Origin: Legionellaceae bacterium UBA2794
Lineage (GTDB): Bacteria; Pseudomonadota; Gammaproteobacteria; Legionellales; Legionellaceae
Assembly (NCBI GenBank): GCA_002352055.1
Contig: DEHS01000099.1
Location: 4,041-10,805 of the forward strand
Length of the DNA: 6,765 nt
Reading direction: 5' to 3'
The stretch's first letter is position 1; each line of letters starts with the position of its first letter. The notes beneath the pieces are model-generated. The model was given only the letters and a program-made list of their open reading frames with translations, was not told the origin of the DNA and made no database searches. The position numbers were made by a program, and so were the translations under genes. This document shows, piece after piece, positions 1 through 5,183 of this stretch.

Positions 1-840
1 GGTCAAAAGCAGTTTATTGCGTGGTTTAACAATCTTCAGTCGCTCCAAAAAGAAAAAGATTTAATAGACGTTTATATGACAAGGTTGAGCAATATTTTGT
101 CGATATATAAGGGCGTAAAAGATGTGGCGCGAGAGGTTAACACTCTTAATAAAGATTTCCTTTCCAACTCCAATCTCCTATTCAAGGCATTTTCAGAGTG
201 TTTTATTTTAGTATTGAATTTTTCTACGCCCTATAGGTTAAATTTCTACAAAAGTTTAATCGGTTTAGCGACAGAGCAATTAAAGATATTTACTTATGCT
301 AAAGAATCTAAAGCCAGTCAATTCTATAATGCATTAAAAATGTTGCAGGGTAATGGATTTTCTCAAAATGATATAGCCGAAATTTTGTCATTACATCCTG
401 CCACACAGTTACATTTAATTGTTAAACTTTATGGCGAGCTTATAGGGTTAATTACCCGAAATGAATTTCAATGCCTGGTGTTAAGAGTAAAATGGCAGGA
501 TTGGAGCGTGCTTGAAAAATCACACTTGAGCATGGATGAGAAGCAAATACTAATCCATCACTTACGTAACCATAAAATGGAGAGCCTGGTCTGTAGAGCT
601 TATACTCTATTATACCAAAATGGGGAGGACTCTTATGAGAAAGCCAACATAGATCCCTTTGCCATAATTCAACAATACGGTTTGGTTGACGAAAGTTATC
701 GCGATGCTCCAATTCATTTAGGATATGGTATGGCGCAAAATCCAACTTTTTTTAATGCTTCAAAACCAAACAACGTTACTCTGAACACGCCTCATGAAGC
801 AAATCATGGAGCTATCTCTGGAGCCCGAAAAAATATCTGA
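1..840 (+). CDS. Effector-like protein of unknown function, 5' end outside window
   Basis: The frame is open from the first base, so the gene begins upstream and 279 C-terminal residues are visible. An ATG at 76 is an internal Met of the same frame, with no convincing ribosome binding site, so I do not take it as the start. I do not recognise the family. The visible part is largely alpha-helical: residues about 10-60 are amphipathic and Lys/Leu/Asn-rich. Residues about 79-166 then show roughly three degenerate units of 30 residues (starting near RLNFYKSL, QFYNALKM and LHLIVKLY), with the recurring pattern L..L..(G)(L/F)(S/T)....I/F..(I/L)...HP. This pattern resembles the helical repeats seen in many Legionella effectors, a comparison from memory. 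There is no signal peptide or membrane segment in the visible part. The last 60 residues look loosely structured and Asn/Pro-rich. The next gene starts 143 bases downstream on the same strand and has weakly similar units. A Dot/Icm substrate is plausible but unproven. Confidence 0.75.
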   Translation, partial: GQKQFIAWFNNLQSLQKEKDLIDVYMTRLSNILSIYKGVKDVAREVNTLNKDFLSNSNLLFKAFSECFILVLNFSTPYRLNFYKSLIGLATEQLKIFTYAKESKASQFYNALKMLQGNGFSQNDIAEILSLHPATQLHLIVKLYGELIGLITRNEFQCLVLRVKWQDWSVLEKSHLSMDEKQILIHHLRNHKMESLVCRAYTLLYQNGEDSYEKANIDPFAIIQQYGLVDESYRDAPIHLGYGMAQNPTFFNASKPNNVTLNTPHEANHGAISGARKNI

Positions 841-983
841 GTCAGCATTTTTTCCCCAGAGTTTAAAAAACGAGAGAAATGGACTTCGTTTACTCTTTAA
901 GAACGCCCAACTTGATAAATCTATAGCCACATGAGATAAAAAATGTTCTATAGTAAAGATACAGCTATCCAAAAGAATTTATT
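841..983. other. Intergenic stretch with possible weak terminator and promoter
   Basis: This gap separates the two effector-like genes. A weak inverted repeat, AAACGA (868-873) with TCGTTT (886-891) and a 12-base loop, is followed by a T-containing stretch. It could contribute to ending the upstream transcript, but the stem is short and AT-rich. A promoter-like pair follows (listed separately). An open frame on the minus strand across this gap has no coding character. Confidence 0.3.
912..940 (+). promoter_or_regulatory. Possible sigma-70-like promoter for the 491-aa gene
   Basis: TTGATA (912-917) and GATAAA (935-940) are separated by exactly 17 bases. They match the -35 and -10 consensus at five and four of six positions. 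This would give a leader of about 35-40 bases before the ATG at 984. A second AT-rich box, TATAGT (949-954), lacks a good -35 partner. No clear PmrA- or CpxR-type direct repeat was seen. Confidence 0.3.
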
Positions 984-2459
984 ATGAGCCGATTATATCA
1001 ACAACTCTGTGATGCCATAAAAAATAACAACACGATTAAAATCGATGAGGCCTTAAATTTAATAAAAAACGAGCAAAATCTTGAAATAAAAAAAGAATTT
1101 CAAAAGCGTTTAAGTGCTGATTTTAGCGATTACTTAAATCAGGCTAAATTGAAAATGGTTGAGGAGAATAAGATTATATCGAAGCTAGGAGAATTAGGAT
1201 ATCGGATTAATATTCCTAGTTATAAGCGAAAACGCAATGAAGAGGAAGAGGAACATGTTCACGTAAGACCAGCCAAAAAAGCTAGACTACCTCTAGCAGC
1301 ATATACTCAAACACAACTAAATTTTGTATTACCCCGAGAAGCTACGGCCCAACCTCAGCCTCTTATGACTAATTTCCCGAGTTCAGGCCCGCCAACAGTT
1401 GCCCCTAGCACTAAAAAAAATACAGCAAACGATGAAAATTTTATGGAAAATCTAAAGCAAGTGGTTAGAGACCATAAAACAATAAATAACGTTTTATTCA
1501 AGGCTTTAAAGACATTATCAGAAGTCGAGGATTCAGCTCGAGAAAGCCACACTTTGGTCTGTACTTTGGAAATAAACGAAAAGAAAAATTTTAATGGCTT
1601 ATTTTTACGTAGATCGTCCAAACTGGCTTTGGATAATAAAACCCGTTTAAACTTAGAGCCGGAGAAATATCCCTTTATTGTCACCTTATGTACTCTGAAT
1701 CAGCATTTGAAGCATTCTCAAATAGTAGCCCTCTATACAAAACATTCTTTAGACGCATTCATATCATTGGGACGGGTCTACAAGGTGCTCAGTGAATTTA
1801 TGAAGGATCTGGACTTCTTTCGCATAATGGAGAATATGGAGTCTAAAAGTATTGTTTTTATTGCCAACGAATCTATATTGAATTTCTTGGCCCAGGAATA
1901 TAAAAAAGTGCCCTATTATTTAAATCGAATCCTCTATAAGAGTCATGTCGAGGAACGATTAAACGCCCTGCAACTGGCAAGAATCGCAAACCCTGCTTCT
2001 AATACGATTTACAAAGCTATTCTTGATCAAAATTTTGAACCACCTAAAAAAGTTTTGGCGCCTCAAGAAAACAGAGAATCAAGTAATTCATCAACTAATC
2101 CTCATATACATTCTCAAAGTTTCCTTGATCGGTATAGCCTTCCATCCAATCCTACCGCCTATAACCCAATTACTATTCATCAGTACAATTTCTTCGTCAA
2201 TCAGCCCCAGTACTATCCATCCGTACAATCTATTCCAAATTACGGTTATCAACCGCAACCGAACTGGTCCACAAATTATTCAGCCCCATTGAATTCCCAT
2301 CAGACACCTCAACCCCAACAATCAAGCAATGAGCGTCCTAGAGTGCCCGATAGATTGCAGGCACCACAACAAGGTTTATTTAGGCCTACCACAAGGCCAG
2401 CAAATCAACCCCAGGAAGAAAAGAGAGTGACAAAGATAGGTGATTTATTGAACAAATAG
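984..2459 (+). CDS. Candidate secreted effector with nuclear-localisation-like motif and Pro/Gln-rich tail
   Basis: 491 aa, family not recognised. The ATG at 984 is the first start after an in-frame stop at 954-956; the ribosome binding site is weak (AAAGA about 9 bases upstream). Residues 1-75 are charged and helical. Residues 81-84 are KRKR, followed by a run of five Glu (86-90) and then PAKKARLP (96-103); the spacing suits a bipartite nuclear localisation signal. Residues 104-150 are a Pro/Thr/Ser linker. Residues 150-345 are helical, with about 30-residue units (for example FIVTLCTL near 231 and RVYKVLSE near 264) that weakly resemble those of the upstream gene. Residues 350-475 are a low-complexity tail rich in Pro, Gln, Asn, Ser and Tyr. 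The C-terminus (QEEKRVTKIGDLLNK) has EE at -14/-13 and Leu at -3/-4, which fits the known Dot/Icm translocation signal pattern. There is no signal peptide, membrane segment or recognisable enzymatic motif. I infer a host-directed, possibly nuclear, type IV effector; the biochemical role is unknown. Confidence 0.8.
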   Translation: MSRLYQQLCDAIKNNNTIKIDEALNLIKNEQNLEIKKEFQKRLSADFSDYLNQAKLKMVEENKIISKLGELGYRINIPSYKRKRNEEEEEHVHVRPAKKARLPLAAYTQTQLNFVLPREATAQPQPLMTNFPSSGPPTVAPSTKKNTANDENFMENLKQVVRDHKTINNVLFKALKTLSEVEDSARESHTLVCTLEINEKKNFNGLFLRRSSKLALDNKTRLNLEPEKYPFIVTLCTLNQHLKHSQIVALYTKHSLDAFISLGRVYKVLSEFMKDLDFFRIMENMESKSIVFIANESILNFLAQEYKKVPYYLNRILYKSHVEERLNALQLARIANPASNTIYKAILDQNFEPPKKVLAPQENRESSNSSTNPHIHSQSFLDRYSLPSNPTAYNPITIHQYNFFVNQPQYYPSVQSIPNYGYQPQPNWSTNYSAPLNSHQTPQPQQSSNERPRVPDRLQAPQQGLFRPTTRPANQPQEEKRVTKIGDLLNK

Positions 2460-2508
2460 GCAACGTGTTGGAGGAATCACCAAAAGTGCACATCCTAGTT
2501 ATCGGCCT

Positions 2509-2525
2509 AGAACTACAGTGGTTCT
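2509..2525 (+). other. Small stem-loop after the 491-aa gene
   Basis: AGAACTA pairs with the last seven bases of the 17-base segment (one G-U pair) around a 3-base loop. No T-tract follows, so this is not a standard intrinsic terminator. It could protect the 3' end of the transcript or simply be chance. Confidence 0.3.
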
Positions 2526-2573
2526 CTGGATGAACAAAATAAACGGGGTAACAATTCTTGGCGAAAATTAAAC

Positions 2574-2598
2574 TATAATTAATTTATAATCCTATATT
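2574..2598 (+). promoter_or_regulatory. AT-rich block with two perfect -10 boxes upstream of the peptide gene
   Basis: Two exact TATAAT hexamers (2574-2579 and 2585-2590) and one TATATT (2593-2598) lie 14-38 bases before the ATG of the 48-aa peptide gene. No good -35 box sits at the right distance. The best -35-like hexamer, TTGGCG (2558-2563), is 21 bases from the second TATAAT, and ACAATT (2551-2556) is 17 bases from the first. This suggests the peptide gene has its own promoter, possibly activator-dependent, rather than only read-through from the effector gene. Confidence 0.4.
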
Positions 2599-2611
2599 AT
2601 TAAGATAAATC

Positions 2612-2758
2612 ATGAAAAAAACCACTCATACCTCTCCAAAAAAACATACAAAGGAAAAATTAAAGAATGAAGAGTTAGAAAATGTTTCTGGAGGCAGTTC
2701 AGAATCTGCAAGAAGAAGGAATAAGGATCCCTTCGCGCCACCCACAGGAAGACATTAG
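2612..2758 (+). CDS. Putative double-glycine leader peptide precursor (bacteriocin/RiPP-like)
   Basis: 48 aa, from the ATG at 2612 to the TAG at 2756-2758. Residues 1-16 are very basic (Lys/His/Thr). Residues 17-28 read LKNEELENVSGG, which matches the double-glycine leader consensus of peptides exported by C39-peptidase ABC transporters: Leu at -12, Glu at -8, Leu at -7, a branched aliphatic (Val) at -4 and Gly-Gly at -2/-1. Cleavage after Gly28 would release a 20-residue core, SSESARRRNKDPFAPPTGRH, which is cationic, has a Pro-rich end and no Cys. Lanthionine or sactionine bridges are therefore excluded, and it may be an unmodified microcin or signalling peptide. The ribosome binding site is poor (AAGAT). 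No transporter, maturase or immunity gene lies in the window, so any processing machinery would be encoded elsewhere. The leader match is seen directly; the export role is inferred. The alternative is a small basic protein that matches by chance. Confidence 0.65.
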   Translation: MKKTTHTSPKKHTKEKLKNEELENVSGGSSESARRRNKDPFAPPTGRH

Positions 2759-2821
2759 TATTTACCTGCTAATTAAAATGAAATAATTTAATGGAGAGGT
2801 CCTGGTTATTCCAACCTCCTC

Positions 2822-2847
2822 TTCAAGTTATTTCGCTATAGCTTGAA
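2822..2847 (+). terminator. Stem-loop between convergent genes, possible terminator of the peptide gene
   Basis: TTCAAGTTAT (2822-2831) pairs with ATAGCTTGAA (2838-2847) over ten base pairs (one G-U) around a six-base loop, TTCGCT. On the plus strand, five T residues follow at 2854-2858 after a short spacer, so it can act as a moderate intrinsic terminator for the peptide gene. On the minus strand no T-tract follows. The loop and second arm overlap the stop codon of the out-of-frame continuation of the minus-strand gene. Confidence 0.5.
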
Positions 2848-2973
2848 ATGGTGTTTTTCCTGGTCCAACACAACCCCCGCGGCTATACCATTCCGGTTAA
2901 TAAGTATGTTTTTATCCGTGTTTATATTGGAAGTTTCAGAATTTGACCATATTTCTAATGAGATTGTAGTATT
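2836..2973 (-). pseudogene. Out-of-frame 3' continuation of the 180-aa gene
   Basis: Just past a run of four A residues (minus strand; 2972-2975 on plus), another frame stays open for 45 codons to a TAG at 2836-2838. Its translation starts NTTISLEIWSNSETSN and ends GVVLDQEKHHFKL, and it has the composition of an ordinary folded protein. Adding one A to the run would join it to Lys175 of the upstream gene and give a 220-aa product in place of 180 aa. I infer a one-base deletion, either a real mutation or a sequencing error in the homopolymer. An open run of this length can also arise by chance in AT-rich DNA. Confidence 0.4.
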
Positions 2974-3497
2974 TTAGAGCCCGTATTTTTTAATTTCCCA
3001 AGTAAACTCAATGCAGCTAATAATGCTATTTCCTCCTCTGGGCGGAAATCCATAGCAACAGCAAATCCGATGTGATCTTCTTCAGGTAAAGCTAATTCTC
3101 TATTCAAAATTGGCCTTACTTTATTAATCAGTGCTTGCATTGCAATATCATCTATCGATGTAAAATGCATTTTTCTACTGGTAATCATCTCTCCCAAGGA
3201 TATATGTAAGGCATATTTTAATAAATATAGAGCATCTTCTTGGGTTTGATCCAGATTACTTAACTGAATCAGGCCTTCTTCATTATACAAGTGGGTAAAC
3301 TCATATTGCTCAGATGAAAAATCATTATAAAGAATTTCCGCCTGTTGCGCATGATTAGCCTGGCATCTAAAGAAAAACAAAATAGGATCACCACCATGTA
3401 ACTCAGTAATTTTAAAGCACCCCTGGAAAATAAAAGGTGTTTCCCAAACAGCAACTAAAATAAGGGTTTCAATATTAATTCCTGTAATTTTTTTCAT
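2955..3497 (-). CDS. Hypothetical protein, 180 aa, possibly shortened by a frameshift
   Basis: I do not recognise this protein. It starts at the ATG at 3497 (MKKITGINIETLIL) behind a weak ribosome binding site (GTTGGTTA). Residues 8-45 alternate hydrophobic beta-like stretches (LILVAVWETPFIF, ILFFF). No stretch is long enough to call a membrane helix with confidence. Residues 45-110 are mixed, with an acidic Gln-rich segment. Residues 110-175 are predicted helical, with an acidic loop (LPEEDH) and an Ala/Leu-rich helix near 158-170. Two Cys residues (27 and 45) are present, but no metal-binding or catalytic pattern is evident. The end (KILQSH) is abrupt, and a different frame continues open for 45 codons, so the native protein may be about 220 aa. 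The gene is convergent with the peptide gene and divergent from nothing close by; its upstream region contains a perfect inverted repeat. Function unknown. Confidence 0.65.
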   Translation of the reverse strand: MKKITGINIETLILVAVWETPFIFQGCFKITELHGGDPILFFFRCQANHAQQAEILYNDFSSEQYEFTHLYNEEGLIQLSNLDQTQEDALYLLKYALHISLGEMITSRKMHFTSIDDIAMQALINKVRPILNRELALPEEDHIGFAVAMDFRPEEEIALLAALSLLGKLKNTGSKILQSH

Positions 3498-3662
3498 ATT
3501 TAACCAACTGTCATCAAGAATATAAAACCATCAACACCAACTATAAGTGAATATTTTTATAGTTATTTATTTTGGTTATTAAATTAGCCAGATTTGAAGC
3601 TCTTTATACCGTGTCTTTCTAAAATTGTCATTTTTTTGGTTTCCACCGCATTGATCTATTTT
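3498..3662. other. AT-rich intergenic region
   Basis: This stretch holds the upstream region of the 180-aa gene, including the inverted repeat at 3539-3564 and AT-rich -10-like sequence such as TATATT on the minus strand near 3520. No convincing coding frame was found; the longest ATG frame on the minus strand is only 15 codons. No strong terminator for the cyd operon is visible here. Confidence 0.4.
3539..3564. promoter_or_regulatory. Perfect 8-bp inverted repeat, possible operator
   Basis: AACTATAA (3539-3546) and TTATAGTT (3557-3564) form a perfect dyad with a 10-base spacer, 42-67 bases upstream of the start of the 180-aa gene. An all-AT-rich stem is too weak to be a good terminator. Its position near the expected -35 region suggests a binding site for a dimeric repressor or activator. 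No cognate regulator is encoded in the window. Confidence 0.3.
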
Positions 3663-3821
3663 TTAATAAATAAAGAAAATCTTGACAAGGGCATGTTGAC
3701 AATTGCTCCTCCCGCCTACGGGCCTCGGCTTGTGCGTGGGATCCAGGAGATCTAAATTAAGAACAAATTCCTCACGCAGATCACGCCATTTTGAATTAAG
3801 CTCTTCAATCAAATTTTCCAT
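3663..3821 (-). CDS. Doubtful small ORF, 52 aa, possible gene remnant fused to a repeat
   Basis: An ATG at 3821 opens a 52-codon frame ending at TAA 3663-3665. The first 27 residues (MENLIEELNSKWRDLREEFV and following) look like a genuine charged amphipathic helix. The remaining 25 residues (from PTHKPRPVGG on) come from a GC-rich patch with different composition and end in KIFFIY, so they look like translated non-coding DNA. The ribosome binding site is weak (GGTG). It lies 74 bases after cydX on the same strand, so it could be transcribed with the cyd operon. It may be the 5' remnant of an old gene truncated by a small repeat insertion, or not a gene at all. Confidence 0.3.
   Translation of the reverse strand: MENLIEELNSKWRDLREEFVLNLDLLDPTHKPRPVGGRSNCQHALVKIFFIY
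3682..3702. repeat. Short direct repeat TTGACAA with 7-base spacer
   Basis: TTGACAA occurs at 3682-3688 and again at 3696-3702, separated by GGGCATG. Each copy looks like a perfect -35 hexamer, but no -10 box lies at the correct distance downstream, where the sequence is GC-rich. It may be part of the adjacent repeat-like patch. Confidence 0.4.
3703..3755. repeat. GC-rich patch, candidate dispersed intergenic repeat
   Basis: About 50 bases of clearly higher GC content interrupt very AT-rich surroundings. On the minus strand it begins CTCCTGGATCCCACGCACAA, reminiscent of the TGGATCCC...GGG palindromic intergenic elements found in many copies in several proteobacterial genomes, a resemblance from memory. 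It contains a small hairpin, CCCG-CCTA-CGGG (3711-3722), and a degenerate inverted repeat (CCTCG / CGTGG). No terminal duplication was identified. Confidence 0.35.
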
Positions 3822-3895
3822 TGTCTGCACCAGTTTTTAAAACGTTTTTCATGTCGAGCAGCTTCTAAACTACTCCTCCGATTAATTTTAAGTAA

Positions 3896-3994
3896 TCATT
3901 TTTCATTACTATCCCTTAATTCGAGCCACATGGCGTTTAATATAGCAAATGAACAAGCTAGTCCTGTCCCGAGAATCCATGAGAAATACCACAT
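3896..3994 (-). CDS. cydX: Cytochrome bd oxidase small subunit CydX
   Basis: A 32-aa single-helix membrane protein starting MWYFSWILGTGLACSF, nearly identical at the N-terminus to E. coli CydX (MWYFAWILGTLLACSF). Glu25, at the position of the functionally important E. coli Glu25, is conserved. CydX packs against CydA and stabilises the heme d/b595 site of the bd-type quinol oxidase in the inner membrane. The start is fixed by a good ribosome binding site (AGGAGAG, 3999-4005) only five to eleven bases upstream. The gene begins 14 bases after the cydB stop, so it is co-transcribed with cydAB. The tail after the helix is short (LRDSNEK), a little shorter than in E. coli (37 aa). Confidence 0.95.
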   Translation of the reverse strand: MWYFSWILGTGLACSFAILNAMWLELRDSNEK

Positions 3995-4008
3995 TTTTCT
4001 CTCCTATA

Positions 4009-5139
4009 TTAGTATGAATTGATTTGCTCTTTAATGGTCTTTTCATTAACTTTACCGCGAAGGACACGATAAACCCACGTGGTATATGCCAGAATAATTG
4101 GTAGAAAAACTATGGTCGCAACAAGCATAATAAATAACGTAGTCTGGCTTGAAGAACTATCCCATACCGTCAAACTGTACTTTGGGTGAGTTGACGAAGG
4201 CAAGATAAATGGAAACATACTGACACCTACGGTGGCTATCAAGGAGCTAATGCTGATGCTGCTGAATATAAAAGCCATCAATGCCCTATTGGCGAATAAA
4301 ATAGCCAACCAGGCACAGAGAATACTTGTAATAGGAACCAATAGAGAAATCGGTGTATTTCTATAATTTGTGAACCATGCGCCAATTTGCATACTCACTT
4401 CTTTGTGTAACGGATTAGAGGGACCATCATGGAGGATCACATTGTTCAAGGTATAACCCTCAAGGAAATTAGTCCAATAACCCATAAAGATAAATAGTAA
4501 TGTCATCAATAGAGCCGCATAGCAGGCCACTTTTTTTGCTTTTTGTTGCAATAGCCCTTCTGTTTTCATTTGTATAAAAAAAGCACCATGCATCGCCAGC
4601 ATTAATACTGAAAGCAAACCACAGCATAAGGCGTATGGATTTAGTAATTGAAAAAACGTCCCGGTATACATCGCCCTTAACGTGTCATCATAATAAAACG
4701 GCACCCCTTGCAATACATTACCCACAGCCACTCCAAAAATAAGTGCGGGCACAAATCCGCCAACAAAAAGGAGCCAATCCCAAGCAGAGCGCCAAAGAGT
4801 ATTATCCAGCTTGGAACGGTATTTAAACCCTACAGGTCTTAAAATTAACGACAGTAAAACAACCAGCATTGCTAAATAAAATCCGGAAAATGAGAGCGCA
4901 TAAAGATCAGGCCATGCCGCAAAAATTGCACCACCTCCCAGGATAAACCATACTTGATTCCCTTCCCAGGTCGGTCCAACTGTGTTAATTAAAATACGAC
5001 GTTCAGTATCCGTTTTGGCAAGCCAGGGTAACCACATGGCAACACCAAGATCAAATCCATCCATGACCGCAAAACCAATTAATAAAATGCCCAGTAATAG
5101 CCACCAAATTAGTCTTAACGTTTCATAATCTAAAATCAT
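4009..5139 (-). CDS. cydB: Cytochrome bd-type quinol oxidase subunit II
   Basis: 376 aa (E. coli CydB has 379), an integral membrane protein with about eight transmembrane helices. It is the structural partner of CydA and carries the proton and oxygen access paths of the oxidase. Family hallmarks are clear: MILDYETLRLIWWLLLGILL at the N-terminus, GFAVMDGFDLG (22-32), NTVGPTWEGNQVW (52-64), FAAWP, RPVGFKYRSK (101-110), GNVLQGVPF, FFQLLNPYAL, SNPLHKEV, NTPISLLVP and MFPFILPSSTHP. E. coli Asp58, in the proton-path region, is replaced by Glu59, a conservative change. I chose the ATG at 5139 because the protein then aligns with E. coli CydB from the first residue. An in-frame TTG at 5151 would add four residues, but the GGGGTG that could serve as ribosome binding site (5144-5149) favours the ATG. 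It follows cydA by 44 bases and is followed 14 bases later by cydX. Confidence 0.97.
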   Translation of the reverse strand: MILDYETLRLIWWLLLGILLIGFAVMDGFDLGVAMWLPWLAKTDTERRILINTVGPTWEGNQVWFILGGGAIFAAWPDLYALSFSGFYLAMLVVLLSLILRPVGFKYRSKLDNTLWRSAWDWLLFVGGFVPALIFGVAVGNVLQGVPFYYDDTLRAMYTGTFFQLLNPYALCCGLLSVLMLAMHGAFFIQMKTEGLLQQKAKKVACYAALLMTLLFIFMGYWTNFLEGYTLNNVILHDGPSNPLHKEVSMQIGAWFTNYRNTPISLLVPITSILCAWLAILFANRALMAFIFSSISISSLIATVGVSMFPFILPSSTHPKYSLTVWDSSSSQTTLFIMLVATIVFLPIILAYTTWVYRVLRGKVNEKTIKEQINSY

Positions 5140-5183
5140 TGTACACCCCAAATCAATCTGTGTGATTTTGTTTCTAATATCTT

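Noticed and set aside
452..745. 97-codon open frame on the minus strand
   Set aside because: It is antisense to the first effector-like gene, has unnatural composition (His/Pro/Ser-rich, no family pattern) and no ribosome binding site.
760..972. 70-codon open frame on the minus strand across the first intergenic gap
   Set aside because: It overlaps the end of the upstream gene and a promoter-like region; its Ser/Phe-rich composition is typical of antisense reading of AT-rich DNA.
1355..1684. 109-codon open frame on the minus strand
   Set aside because: It lies wholly inside the 491-aa gene; its Phe/Ser/Lys-rich translation is a shadow.
2023..2292. 89-codon plus-strand frame inside the tail of the 491-aa gene
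   Set aside because: It arises from the low-complexity Pro/Gln/Asn coding region read in another frame; Ile/Pro-rich with no start signal.
2848..2946. 32-codon plus-strand frame starting MVFFLVQHN
   Set aside because: Its start lies at the foot of the stem-loop with no ribosome binding site, and the opposite strand has a better coding candidate.
3269..3454. 61-codon minus-strand frame
   Set aside because: It is an alternate frame inside the 180-aa gene and has no start context.
3682..3724. Promoter from the two TTGACA boxes
   Set aside because: No -10 box lies 16-18 bases downstream of either copy; the region is GC-rich.
3856..3875. Stem-loop GAGTAG/CTGCTC just after cydX as operon terminator
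   Set aside because: The stem is only six base pairs with a G-U pair and an eight-base loop, and no T-tract follows on the minus strand.
5140..5151. TTG start at 5151 for cydB
   Set aside because: The four added residues (MGCT) do not exist in known CydB proteins, and the GGGGTG ribosome binding site overlaps them, pointing to the ATG at 5139.
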